In this document: positions 23,580 through 31,575 of the stretch, in pieces
How the letters are laid out: each line of letters starts with the position of its first letter
Numbering within the stretch: the first letter of the stretch is position 1
NCBI GenBank assembly: GCA_020638065.1
Contig: JACKJG010000020.1
Coordinates: 1-41,428 of the forward strand
Direction of reading: 5' to 3'
Source: Hyphomicrobiaceae bacterium
Lineage (GTDB): Bacteria; Pseudomonadota; Alphaproteobacteria; Rhizobiales; Devosiaceae
Length of the DNA stretch: 41,428 nucleotides
Position numbers and translations under genes: made by a program
The notes under the pieces: model-generated
Seen by the model: the letters and a program-made list of their open reading frames with translations, nothing else
Told to the model about the DNA's origin: nothing
Database searches by the model: none

Positions 23580-26467
23580 CCTCCCAAAACCTCTCCCACC
23601 CGTGCAAACCAGAGATCCCGGCCAGTCCGCACAGCCAACTCGGCGCGCTCGATATCGTCAGTCAGACGCTCAAAGTCGGGCGCATTGCAGAGCCGGGCAA
23701 GCTGATCCTTGAAGGCGTCGGTCCAGCCATCTTCGTTGAAGGGTTCGGCGAGGCTGGCGCTCATGATCTGCAGCACATCACTCATGAGGTGATAGGCTTC
23801 GACAAGTGGTCCGGAATCGATGCCCGCGATGAGTTGAGGCAACATTTCGAGAAGGGCCGGAATGTCGCGACGTGCGGCCATCACATCGGCTCTTTCGCTG
23901 CCAAAAAGCAGAACCACCGATTGCGCCATGAAATCAAGATCAACGAGGCCACCATCGGCCAGCTTGAGGTCGAATGGATGGCGGGCCGCGCGATCGCGCA
24001 GCATGCGCGCCCGCATGTCGGTGATGTCCTTGAGCGTCGCCGAGCGATCTCGATCTTTGCCCAACGCTTCGGTAATTGCGCGATCGAGCGTTTCCGCAAA
24101 GGACGGATCGGCACAGATCGGCCGGGCCCGGCTCAGGGCGAGGTGTTCCCACGTCCAGGCCTCACCCGCCTGATAGTCGCGGAACGACGTCAGTGACGTC
24201 GCCACCGGCCCGGCATTGCCAGAGGGGCGCAGGCGCATATCGACTTCGTAGAGCACACCGGTGGCCGTTGGCGCCGACAAAGCCGTGATGAAGCGCTGGG
24301 TCAGCCGGGCAAAATAGGTGACCGCATCGAGTGGTCTGGCGCCATCGGACTGGGCAAGACTTTGCGGCACGTCATAGACCAGAATGAGATCAAGATCGGA
24401 GCGGGCGGTCATCTCCCGGCTGCCGAGCTTGCCAAAGCCGATCAGTCCGACTGATGCGTCCGCAATGCGCCCGTGCGCTTCGGCGAAGCGCGCCTGCACG
24501 TCGGCAAAGAGCCGCATCATCAATGTTTCGGCAAGCACGGTGAATTGGCCAGCGGCGATCTGGCCGTTGATCGAACCCGAAACGAGCCCGGCGGAAATGA
24601 GAAATTGCTGTTCCTGACCAACGATACGGGCCCGGTCGATCAGATCTTCGTATGACGTCGCCTGACCAAGGAAATGATCGACCTTTTCCCGCAAGACCTC
24701 TGGATCGACCACTTCGCCCGACCGTGACGGATCCAGCAATCCGTCCAGCACGTGGGCCCTGCGGATCACGGCGTCGGCCATGCGCGGCGCGGCGGCAAGA
24801 AGCGCAATCAGCAATTGGCAGAGTTCGGCGTGGGCGCGCAGCAGTGAGAAGAGCTGCACGCCCGCGGGCAAGCGGGCCAGAAACCGGTCGAACCGCTCCA
24901 GAGTTGCGTCGGCATTGCGGGCCGACCCCACAGCCGTCAGAAGAATGGGCATCAACTCGGTCAGATGCGCGCGGGCAGCGGCTGTGCGGGTAGCCGCGTA
25001 GCCACCGTAGTGCCATTTGCGGATCGTCGCCGAGGCGCGCTTAGGTTCGGCGAACCCCATGCGCGACAGGGTATCGAGCGTGGCCGGATCGTCATCGGTT
25101 CCGGTGAACACAAGATTGCCTTCGGCCGCGGACAGTTCGCCCTGTTCGGAGAAGAGATTGGCATAATTCCGGGAAACGCAGTCGAGCGCACCGAGATAGG
25201 CCCTTTCGAACTCATCCAGCGTCCCGAAACCCATGAGCGCCGCAATGCCGGCCAGCTTGTCTTGCTCGGTCGGCATGTCCTGAGTCTGCTGGTCGCCGAC
25301 CATTTGCAGCCGGTTTTCGACGGCGCGCAGAAACCAATAGGCCTCGGATAGTTCGGCGCGGGCCTTCTCATCGATCCATCCGGCTTTCGACAATGCCTGA
25401 AGCGCGGCTTCGGTCGATTTCACACGCAGGCCAAGGTCCCGCCCGCCAGCGATCAACAGCTGGGTTTGAACGAAAAACTCGACCTCGCGGATGCCGCCAC
25501 GGCCGAGTTTGACATTATGCCCGGCAAGACGTTGACCGCCGACGCTTTTTGAAATGTTGATCTGGCGCTTCATCGCCTGAATGTCGGCGATGGTGGCGAA
25601 ATCGAGGTGCTTGCGCCAGATGAACGGCGTGAGGTCCTTCAGAAACGCATCGCCAACCCGGTGGTCTCCGGCGCATTGCCGGGCCTTGATCCACGCGGCG
25701 CGCTCCCAGTTCTGGCCGCGCGCCTCGTAATAGGTGAGCGCAGCGTCAACGGGAATTGCGACCGGCGTCGAGCCCGGATCGGGGCGCAGGCGCAGGTCGG
25801 TGCGGAACACGTAGCCGTTCTCATTGCGGTCGGTCAGAAGGTTGCCGAGATTCTGCACCATCCGCGAATAGAGTTTTGTCGCTTCGCCGGGATCGGCGAG
25901 CGGGGCTTCGTCGGGATCGAAAAAGGCGACGATGTCGATGTCGGAGGAGTAATTGAGTTCGCCGCCGCCATGCTTGCCAAGCGCGAAGATCGCCAAACCG
26001 CAATTGCCGGCGTTAACCGCTTCACCCTCCCTGAACGCACCCTTTTCGACCTGGCGCGCGAGCAGACTGGACAGCGCCACTTCGACCGCCGCATCGGCGA
26101 ATTCGGTCAGGGCACTTGTGCATCTTTTGGTTGTCCAAAGGCCTGATATTTCGGCGATGCCGGCCAGCAGCGCAACACGCCGCCGGATCAGGCGCAGCGC
26201 CGTGCCGGTCTCCTCGACGGGGCGCGGCGCCAACGCGAGCGCCTTGGCTTCGGCAATCAGTTTGCTGAACTCAGCGTTGGCATCCATATCGTGGGCAAGA
26301 AACCGCACGAGCACTGGTTCCCTGATCGCCTGATCGGCGAGGAATGGCGATAGCTTGAAGATGGTGCAAAGACTGGACCAGACGGGCGTATCGCGCGCTG
26401 CGAGCTCGGGAAAGGCGTCGGCCAGCCGTGGCGGCAAAGGTCCGGTCAGTGCGGGAAGCGCCTTCAT
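23576..26467 (-). CDS. glnE: Bifunctional glutamine synthetase adenylyltransferase / deadenylase
   Basis: The protein has 963 residues from the ATG at 26467. A TTG eight codons earlier directly follows the kinase stop codon but has no Shine-Dalgarno sequence. It adenylylates and deadenylylates glutamine synthetase in response to PII protein and glutamine. Both nucleotidyltransferase domains are present: GKHGGGELNYSSDIDIVAFFD in the N-terminal deadenylase half and GFGKLGSREMTARSDLDLILVYD in the C-terminal adenylase half. It follows the two-component kinase gene on the same strand, as in rhizobia. Its stop codon overlaps the stop of the opposing orphan kinase gene by four bases. Confidence 0.96.
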   Translation of the reverse strand: MKALPALTGPLPPRLADAFPELAARDTPVWSSLCTIFKLSPFLADQAIREPVLVRFLAHDMDANAEFSKLIAEAKALALAPRPVEETGTALRLIRRRVALLAGIAEISGLWTTKRCTSALTEFADAAVEVALSSLLARQVEKGAFREGEAVNAGNCGLAIFALGKHGGGELNYSSDIDIVAFFDPDEAPLADPGEATKLYSRMVQNLGNLLTDRNENGYVFRTDLRLRPDPGSTPVAIPVDAALTYYEARGQNWERAAWIKARQCAGDHRVGDAFLKDLTPFIWRKHLDFATIADIQAMKRQINISKSVGGQRLAGHNVKLGRGGIREVEFFVQTQLLIAGGRDLGLRVKSTEAALQALSKAGWIDEKARAELSEAYWFLRAVENRLQMVGDQQTQDMPTEQDKLAGIAALMGFGTLDEFERAYLGALDCVSRNYANLFSEQGELSAAEGNLVFTGTDDDPATLDTLSRMGFAEPKRASATIRKWHYGGYAATRTAAARAHLTELMPILLTAVGSARNADATLERFDRFLARLPAGVQLFSLLRAHAELCQLLIALLAAAPRMADAVIRRAHVLDGLLDPSRSGEVVDPEVLREKVDHFLGQATSYEDLIDRARIVGQEQQFLISAGLVSGSINGQIAAGQFTVLAETLMMRLFADVQARFAEAHGRIADASVGLIGFGKLGSREMTARSDLDLILVYDVPQSLAQSDGARPLDAVTYFARLTQRFITALSAPTATGVLYEVDMRLRPSGNAGPVATSLTSFRDYQAGEAWTWEHLALSRARPICADPSFAETLDRAITEALGKDRDRSATLKDITDMRARMLRDRAARHPFDLKLADGGLVDLDFMAQSVVLLFGSERADVMAARRDIPALLEMLPQLIAGIDSGPLVEAYHLMSDVLQIMSASLAEPFNEDGWTDAFKDQLARLCNAPDFERLTDDIERAELAVRTGRDLWFARVGEVLGG

Positions 26468-26491
26468 CAGGCGAGTCCCGGTATGGCGCAA

Positions 26492-27931
26492 CTATCGTTT
26501 GCGCGGAAGGACCAGACGCGCGCAAAGTCCGGGATGATTGTCGTCGAGCACAAGCTCGCCCTTGTGCAGGTGCGCCACGGCCGAAACCAGCGATAATCCC
26601 AAGCCCGACCCTGCTGCGGTGCGGCTTTTTTCGAGGCGCACGAAGCGTTCGAGGACGCGACCGCGCTCGCCTTCAGGAATTCCCGGTCCATTGTCGCAGA
26701 CTTCGAGCGTGATGAAACTGGCGTCAGCAGAGGTTCTGACGTCAATGGTGCTTTTTGGCCGGTCGGCGTCATCTTCTCCCTCGGGATGGTCCCGTCGCAC
26801 GCCGTACTTTATGGCGTTTTCGATCAGGTTCACAAGCGCCTGGCCAAGCAGTTCGCGATTGGCTTCGAGCACGATGCCCTCGTTGGCGGACCATGTCAGC
26901 CTGGCACCTTGTTCTTCCGCCACCGGCTCGTAAAGTTCGACGATATCCTCAACCACTTCCTTGAGATTGACGGGCGAAAACGCGCCCGATGGCGTGCCCG
27001 CCTCGACCCGCGCAATCAGAAGAAGGGCGTTGAAGGTGCGGATAAGCTGATCGCTTTCCTCGATCACACCCTCAAGGGTCTCGCGCCGCGTTTCCTCGGT
27101 TGCCTTGTCGCCCAGCGCAGCCTGAGCCCTGTTGCGCAAGCGGGTCAGCGGCGTCTTCAGGTCGTGCGCGACATTGTCGGTGACATCCTTGAGGCCCTGC
27201 AACAATTGTTCGATGCGGTCGAGCATGGCGTTGAGGCTGCGGGCCAGATCGTCGAACTCGTCATTACGGCGCGTCATCGGCACGCGTTCCGAGAGATTGC
27301 CCGACATGATCTTGGATGATGTGGCGGTGATGGAATCGATGCGCTTGATCACGCGATTTGCGGTGATGCCGCCCGCCAGCGCAGATAACACGACGATGCC
27401 GAGCACGCCGAGACCCAACCAGCCGAAAATGATGGCCGTAAAGCCCCGTCTCTCAACGACGTCGCGGCCGACCACAAGACGAAAGCCATTGTCGAGAAGC
27501 GTTGTCTGAACGACCGCATATCCGCCCTCGTCTCCCGCGTTGGGGTTTTCGAGGTCGACGTTGCGATCGTAGCTGAAAGAATATTCCCCGGGTGCGGCCA
27601 GAATGTTTGGCGGAAAGTCGGACACGTTGCCGACAATCTGCTGGCCGGTCGCATCACCCAGATAATAAATGCCCGGACCCGGCCGCTGGCTGAGCTGCTG
27701 AACCGCGATGGCCACCGAACGAATGCCACGCTGGCGATCGAGTTGCACCAGCTGCCCGGTCTCGCGGTGTATGGCATCGGTCTGTTGCCGCTGGATGGCG
27801 TAGGACACCTGGAAGGCGGTGTAGCCGAGCAAAAGCACGGAAAAAATGATGAAGATCGCGATGAAGATCGCGGTCAGGCGAACGGTGGTGGTTCGCCACA
27901 GGGAGGCAATGCGTCCCCACCAGCTATTCAC
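26492..27931 (-). CDS. Sensor histidine kinase paired with the OmpR-type regulator
   Basis: The protein has 479 residues. It has two membrane segments (about 20-40 and 166-188) flanking a periplasmic domain of about 125 residues, then a HAMP linker, the phospho-acceptor His256 in NVAHDLKTPLTRL, an N box (LVNLIENAIKYG), G1 DNGPGIPEGE and G2 GSGLGLSLV. Its start overlaps the end of the regulator gene by eight bases, so the two are co-translated. Synteny with degP and glnE recalls the rhizobial arrangement. The signal is unknown; proximity to degP suggests envelope stress. Confidence 0.95.
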   Translation of the reverse strand: MNSWWGRIASLWRTTTVRLTAIFIAIFIIFSVLLLGYTAFQVSYAIQRQQTDAIHRETGQLVQLDRQRGIRSVAIAVQQLSQRPGPGIYYLGDATGQQIVGNVSDFPPNILAAPGEYSFSYDRNVDLENPNAGDEGGYAVVQTTLLDNGFRLVVGRDVVERRGFTAIIFGWLGLGVLGIVVLSALAGGITANRVIKRIDSITATSSKIMSGNLSERVPMTRRNDEFDDLARSLNAMLDRIEQLLQGLKDVTDNVAHDLKTPLTRLRNRAQAALGDKATEETRRETLEGVIEESDQLIRTFNALLLIARVEAGTPSGAFSPVNLKEVVEDIVELYEPVAEEQGARLTWSANEGIVLEANRELLGQALVNLIENAIKYGVRRDHPEGEDDADRPKSTIDVRTSADASFITLEVCDNGPGIPEGERGRVLERFVRLEKSRTAAGSGLGLSLVSAVAHLHKGELVLDDNHPGLCARLVLPRKR

Positions 27932-28595
27932 GGATCATATATCCGGCGCCTCTGATCGTGTGCAGCAGCGGATTGTCATGGCCCCGGTCGATCTTGGCGC
28001 GAAGTCGCGACATGTGGACGTCGATCACGTTCGTCTGCGGATCGAAATGATAATCCCAGACGTTTTCAAGCAGCATGGTGCGCGTCACCACCTGCCCGGC
28101 ATGGCGCATGAGGTATTCGAGCAGGCGGAACTCGCGCGGCTGCAACAGGATGTTTTCGCCGTCGCGATCAACGGTGCGTGCCAGACGATCCAGGGTCAGG
28201 CCGCCGACGGAGTATTTGGTGTCCGCCTCCGCGGGATTGGCCCGGCGGGCGAGAACCTCGATACGGGCCAACAGTTCGGTAAAGGCATAGGGCTTGGTCA
28301 GATAATCGTCGCCGCCCGACCTCAGGCCGGCGACGCGGTCATCGACCTCACCAAGCGCCGAAAGGATCAGGACCGGCGTATTGTCGTTCTGGGCGCGCAA
28401 GGATTCGATGATCGACAGGCCATCCCGGCGCGGCAGCATGCGGTCGATGATCATGACGTCGTAGTCCATGCTCTCGGCCATGGCCATGCCGGTTTCGCCG
28501 TCAGCAGCGTGATGGGTAACGTGTCCGGCCTCGTCCAACGCCTGGACAAGATACTTGGCCGCCTCGGTGTCGTCTTCGATCAGAAGAATCTTCAT
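27924..28595 (-). CDS. OmpR/PhoB family response regulator
   Basis: The protein has 223 residues. The receiver domain (1-115) has the acidic pair Glu7-Asp8-Asp9, the phosphorylation site Asp51 in MIIDRMLP and the conserved Lys101 in YLTKPY. The C-terminal winged helix (about 128-223) has LQPREFRLLEYLMRHAGQVVTR and HTIRGAGYMI. It overlaps its kinase gene by eight bases. No Shine-Dalgarno sequence lies before the ATG; instead a promoter (TTGTTC, 17 bases, TAGATA) ends six bases upstream, suggesting a leaderless message. Confidence 0.96.
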   Translation of the reverse strand: MKILLIEDDTEAAKYLVQALDEAGHVTHHAADGETGMAMAESMDYDVMIIDRMLPRRDGLSIIESLRAQNDNTPVLILSALGEVDDRVAGLRSGGDDYLTKPYAFTELLARIEVLARRANPAEADTKYSVGGLTLDRLARTVDRDGENILLQPREFRLLEYLMRHAGQVVTRTMLLENVWDYHFDPQTNVIDVHMSRLRAKIDRGHDNPLLHTIRGAGYMIRE

Positions 28596-28601
28596 GTGAA
28601 C

Positions 28602-28630
28602 TATCTATGCGCGCGCGCGGAAAAGAACAA
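28602..28630 (-). promoter_or_regulatory. Promoter of the response regulator gene, probably giving a leaderless mRNA
   Basis: On the minus strand TTGTTC (28630-28625), a 17-base spacer and TAGATA (28607-28602) form a sigma-70-like promoter. Ten spacer bases are alternating G and C. The start point seven bases past TAGATA would be the A of the ATG at 28595. The -35 overlaps the T-run of the degP terminator. Confidence 0.5.
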
Positions 28631-28668
28631 CGCCGCCCGCGCATAAGGGGGAAAAGCGCGAGCGGCGT
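28618..28668 (-). terminator. Terminator of degP
   Basis: A 13-base stem with one mismatch (28630-28642 and 28656-28668, built around ACGCCGC/GCGGCGT and CGCGC/GCGCG) encloses a 13-base loop. On the minus strand it is followed by TTGTTCTTTTCC. It begins 12 bases after the degP stop, so most degP transcripts should end before the regulator gene. Confidence 0.65.
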
Positions 28669-28679
28669 GGGAGGCCGGT

Positions 28680-30170
28680 CTACTGGGAGACGGGTAGACC
28701 GACGTAAACCACCTGATCGTTGTGCAGGACCTTGAGGAAAACGGCATCCTTGCCGCTATCCTTGACCTCACCGACAATCCTTTCGAAATCCGCCACCGTC
28801 GCAACGGCCTGGTTGTTCGCCTGCACGATGACATCGCCCGGGGTAAACCCGGTGTCATCGGCCACCGAACCGGTCGCAACCTGATCGATTACCAGTCCGT
28901 CACCGTCCGGATTTGGCGCCAGTTCGAGGCCGAGCTGCTGGGGAACCGGCGGGGGTGCGGGTTCGGCAGGCTGGGAGAGGCTGGCCTGCTGCTGTTCGTT
29001 GAGCGTTCCGAGCTGGACCTGGAAATCCATGCTCTGACCCTGACGGAACACCTGCACATCCACGTTGGATCCCGGATCGAGCCGCGAGATGGTGCGCGAC
29101 AGTTCAAGTGAATCCTTGATGGGCTTGCCGTTCACCGCGGTGATGACGTCGCCCGACTGGATGCCGACGCCGGCCGCCGGACCGCCGTCCGTCGGCTGGG
29201 TGACCATGGCGCCCTCGGCCTTGTCGAGGCCGATGGAATTGGCCAGAACCTGATCGATGTCCTGCAGGTGAACACCAAGGAAGCCGCGCGTCACCGCACC
29301 ATCGTCCTTGAGATCATTGATGACCTGTTGAACGGTCGAAGCAGGAATGGCGAAGGCAATGCCGACATTGCCGCCGTTGGGCGAGAAGATCGCGGTGTTC
29401 ACGCCGACGACCTGGCCATTGAGATTGAAGGCCGGACCGCCGGAATTGCCGCGATTGATGGCGGCGTCGATCTGGATGTAGTCGCCGTAGGAATTGGGGG
29501 TGATGTCGCGGCCGCGGGCGGACACAATGCCAGCGGTAACAGTGTCACCCAAGCCGAACGGATTGCCGATTGCGACAACCCAGTCGCCAACCCGGGCCGG
29601 ATCGCTGGCAAAATCCACGTATGTGAGATTGTCGCCATCATCGATCTTGAGCAATGCCAGATCGGTGCGCGGATCGGTGCCGACAACCGTGGCGGGTTTT
29701 TCGGTGCCGTCGTTGAAGGTGACCGAGACGTTGTCGGCGTCCTGCACAACATGATTGTTGGTGACGATGTAGCCGTCCGCCGAGATCACGAAGCCGGAAC
29801 CCGCGGCCTGAAACTCACGCATCTGGGGTTGGCCATTATTCTGTCCCTGATCCTGACCGAACTGCTGGCCGAATTGGCGGAACAGATCGCGGAACGGATG
29901 GTCTTCAGGCAGATCGGGGAACTGGAACTGGAAATTGGGGCCGAACTGACGAACCTGCCGCTGGCCACTGACATTGACGGACACCACCGCCGGGTTCACC
30001 GCCTCGACCAGGTCCGCAAAGCTTGAAGGCGCGCCGACCTGAACGGAAACCTGGGCCACCGCCGCCGGTGCCGTCAGCGTTGCGGCATAGAACCCACCCG
30101 CGGCCAGAACAGCCGCCACGGAAACCGCGCCGAGCAGGCGCTTGGTCTTGGACTTGAACTCAAATGACAT
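28680..30170 (-). CDS. degP: DegP/Do-type periplasmic serine protease-chaperone
   Basis: The protein has 496 residues. An N-terminal signal or anchor segment (about 11-40, possible cleavage after AVA at 39) targets it to the periplasm, where it degrades or refolds damaged proteins. The trypsin-like domain has the catalytic triad His140 (TNNHVV), Asp170 (DPRTDLALLKI) and Ser243 (GNSGGPAF). Two PDZ domains follow (about 275-370 and 400-490). A Gln-rich LA-loop-like insert (about 75-120) is present. AGGAG eight bases before the ATG is the Shine-Dalgarno sequence, and it is buried in a predicted leader hairpin (30175-30219). The symbol degP is by family; individual rhizobial Do proteases are named variously. 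Confidence 0.95.
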   Translation of the reverse strand: MSFEFKSKTKRLLGAVSVAAVLAAGGFYAATLTAPAAVAQVSVQVGAPSSFADLVEAVNPAVVSVNVSGQRQVRQFGPNFQFQFPDLPEDHPFRDLFRQFGQQFGQDQGQNNGQPQMREFQAAGSGFVISADGYIVTNNHVVQDADNVSVTFNDGTEKPATVVGTDPRTDLALLKIDDGDNLTYVDFASDPARVGDWVVAIGNPFGLGDTVTAGIVSARGRDITPNSYGDYIQIDAAINRGNSGGPAFNLNGQVVGVNTAIFSPNGGNVGIAFAIPASTVQQVINDLKDDGAVTRGFLGVHLQDIDQVLANSIGLDKAEGAMVTQPTDGGPAAGVGIQSGDVITAVNGKPIKDSLELSRTISRLDPGSNVDVQVFRQGQSMDFQVQLGTLNEQQQASLSQPAEPAPPPVPQQLGLELAPNPDGDGLVIDQVATGSVADDTGFTPGDVIVQANNQAVATVADFERIVGEVKDSGKDAVFLKVLHNDQVVYVGLPVSQ

Positions 30171-30174
30171 TCAG

Positions 30175-30219
30175 ACCTCTCCTAACAATGGTCACTGGGC
30201 GAAAAGCGTTAGGAGCGGT
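30175..30219 (-). promoter_or_regulatory. Leader hairpin of degP covering the ribosome binding site (RNA thermometer candidate)
   Basis: In the degP leader ACCGCTCCTAAC (30219-30208) can pair with GTTAGGAGAGGT (30186-30175): 11 base pairs with a single G-A mismatch and a 21-base loop. The second arm contains AGGAG and the overlapping GAGAGG, the only ribosome binding sites for the ATG at 30170. Closed, the structure would block translation; heat or a bound factor could open it. A DNA operator with the same symmetry is the alternative reading. Confidence 0.6.
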
Positions 30220-30223
30220 TACC

Positions 30224-30247
30224 TTTCCGGAAAATGTCGCCGACATT
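30224..30247. promoter_or_regulatory. Adjoining palindromes upstream of degP
   Basis: TTTCCGGAAA (30224-30233) is a perfect 10-base palindrome, and AATGTCG-C-CGACATT (30233-30247) is a 15-base inverted repeat sharing one base with it. They lie 54-77 bases upstream of the degP start codon, where an operator or promoter-proximal site is expected. No regulator is identified. Confidence 0.4.
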
Positions 30248-30286
30248 AATTTCCCGTAAGGATGGTGGCCGAATTGCGACGGCCCG

Positions 30287-31048
30287 TCAGCCGCCAAAAA
30301 ATGAACGGCGCAACAGGTCGATGGCGATGACCGTCAGAATGATGCGAAAGGCCCAGCGGAACACGGTTTCCGGCAACCGGTCGAGGAAATGCGAGCCCAA
30401 ATGCGTGCCCGCATAACCGGTGGCAATCATGAGCAGGATCAGGATCACATAGTCGTGAAAGGCGAAGCCGAGCAGCATGAAGGTGACGAGCTTGAAGGTG
30501 TTCTGCATCGACATCAGGAAAGCATGGGTGCCGACAATTTCGCGCCGGTCGGTCAGATGCTTCAGAAAGGAAATGACCAGCGGGCCGGAAACACCCACCA
30601 CCATGCCCACGGCTGAGGTGAAGGTTCCCGCAGCGACGTAGGATGGCGTGCCGTTGGCCTTGAAAACCGGTTTGGGCGCCCAGATCGAATAGAGAATGAA
30701 CAATGCTATGGCGGCGCGGAACCAGTGTTCAGGAAGAAACTGCGCCACCTGCCCACCGATCACGGCACCGATGGCACTTCCCAGAACGAACCAGCCGGCG
30801 AAATCCCACTGGATGTAGTTGCGACGCAGGACTGCCCTACCGGCATTGGAGCCGAGTTGAACCGCCCCATGCACCGGCACCACAACCGCCGGGCTCATCA
30901 ACAGGCTCATCACGGCAATCATGGCCGAACCGCCGCCCAACCCGAACGTCGCGGTAATGGCAGAGGTGAAGAAGCTGACGACGATCAGCAGCAGGGATTG
31001 GAAAAGATCGAGCCCGGGCGGGACGATCCATGACAGGATATCGGCCAT
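30287..31048 (-). CDS. TauE/SafE family sulfite/anion exporter-like permease
   Basis: The protein has 253 residues from the ATG at 31048; the longer open frame to 31258 lies inside ccmH and is rejected. About seven or eight hydrophobic helices are visible, with the internal-repeat signature of the family: TSAITATFGLGGGSAMIAVMSLLM near the N-terminus and TSAVGMVVGVSGPLVISFL in the second half. Family members export sulfite, sulfoacetate or similar anions; the substrate here is unknown. It lies 50 bases after ccmH and is separated from degP by 116 bases. In the rhizobial order I know, ccmH is followed directly by degP, so this gene looks like an insertion. Confidence 0.9.
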   Translation of the reverse strand: MADILSWIVPPGLDLFQSLLLIVVSFFTSAITATFGLGGGSAMIAVMSLLMSPAVVVPVHGAVQLGSNAGRAVLRRNYIQWDFAGWFVLGSAIGAVIGGQVAQFLPEHWFRAAIALFILYSIWAPKPVFKANGTPSYVAAGTFTSAVGMVVGVSGPLVISFLKHLTDRREIVGTHAFLMSMQNTFKLVTFMLLGFAFHDYVILILLMIATGYAGTHLGSHFLDRLPETVFRWAFRIILTVIAIDLLRRSFFGG

Positions 31049-31098
31049 GCGCGCCTGATATCCGCAGCGCCCGGTTTCGGCAAGCGAATGGTGATCGA

Positions 31099-31575
31099 TC
31101 AGGCGTCGGTGCTTTTGTCGGTCAGCCGTGCCAGTGCCGCCATTTCCTCTTCGGTCAATCCCGCGCCTGTTGCCGTTTGGGCGGATTTGGGCCGCCGCCT
31201 GACCCAAACGAAAAGGCCAATGGCACCTCCGATAAGCACCAGCGGCGCTGCGATCCACAGGATGAGCGTGTGTAACGCGAAGACGGGTTTCAGCAGAACG
31301 AATTCGCCATAGCGGTCGACAAGGAACTCCATGACCTGATCGTCGGTATCACCTGCGACGATGCGTTCCCGCACGAGAAGGCGGAGATCACGGGCCAGCC
31401 CGGCCTCGGAATCGTCGATCGACTGGTTCTGGCAGACAAGGCACCGCAATTGCGCCGAAATGGCCCGGGCGCGTGCTTCGAGGGCCGGATCGGACAGGAC
31501 CTCGTCCGGCTGGACGGCGAGGGCCGGAACAGCAAGCGAAAGAAGCAGCGCAATTGCGAACAGAAGGCGGCGCAT
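31099..31575 (-). CDS. ccmH: Cytochrome c-type biogenesis protein CcmH (CycL)
   Basis: The protein has 158 residues. A signal peptide (1-20) is followed by a periplasmic thiol domain with the redox pair Cys45 and Cys48 in QLRCLVCQNQSIDDS, and one membrane segment near residues 102-125. It helps reduce apocytochrome c cysteines before haem attachment. Its ATG overlaps the ccmF stop codon (TGATG), as expected in a coupled operon. The short form without a TPR extension matches the alphaproteobacterial split in which the TPR part is the separate CcmI. Confidence 0.96.
   Translation of the reverse strand: MRRLLFAIALLLSLAVPALAVQPDEVLSDPALEARARAISAQLRCLVCQNQSIDDSEAGLARDLRLLVRERIVAGDTDDQVMEFLVDRYGEFVLLKPVFALHTLILWIAAPLVLIGGAIGLFVWVRRRPKSAQTATGAGLTEEEMAALARLTDKSTDA

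Noticed and set aside
30171..30286. General-stress (EcfG-type) promoter upstream of degP
   Set aside because: No GGAAC with CGTT at 16-17 bases could be found on the degP strand.
31049..31258. N-terminal extension of the TauE/SafE gene
   Set aside because: It lies within ccmH and is polar and low in similarity; hydrophobic homology begins at the ATG at 31048.
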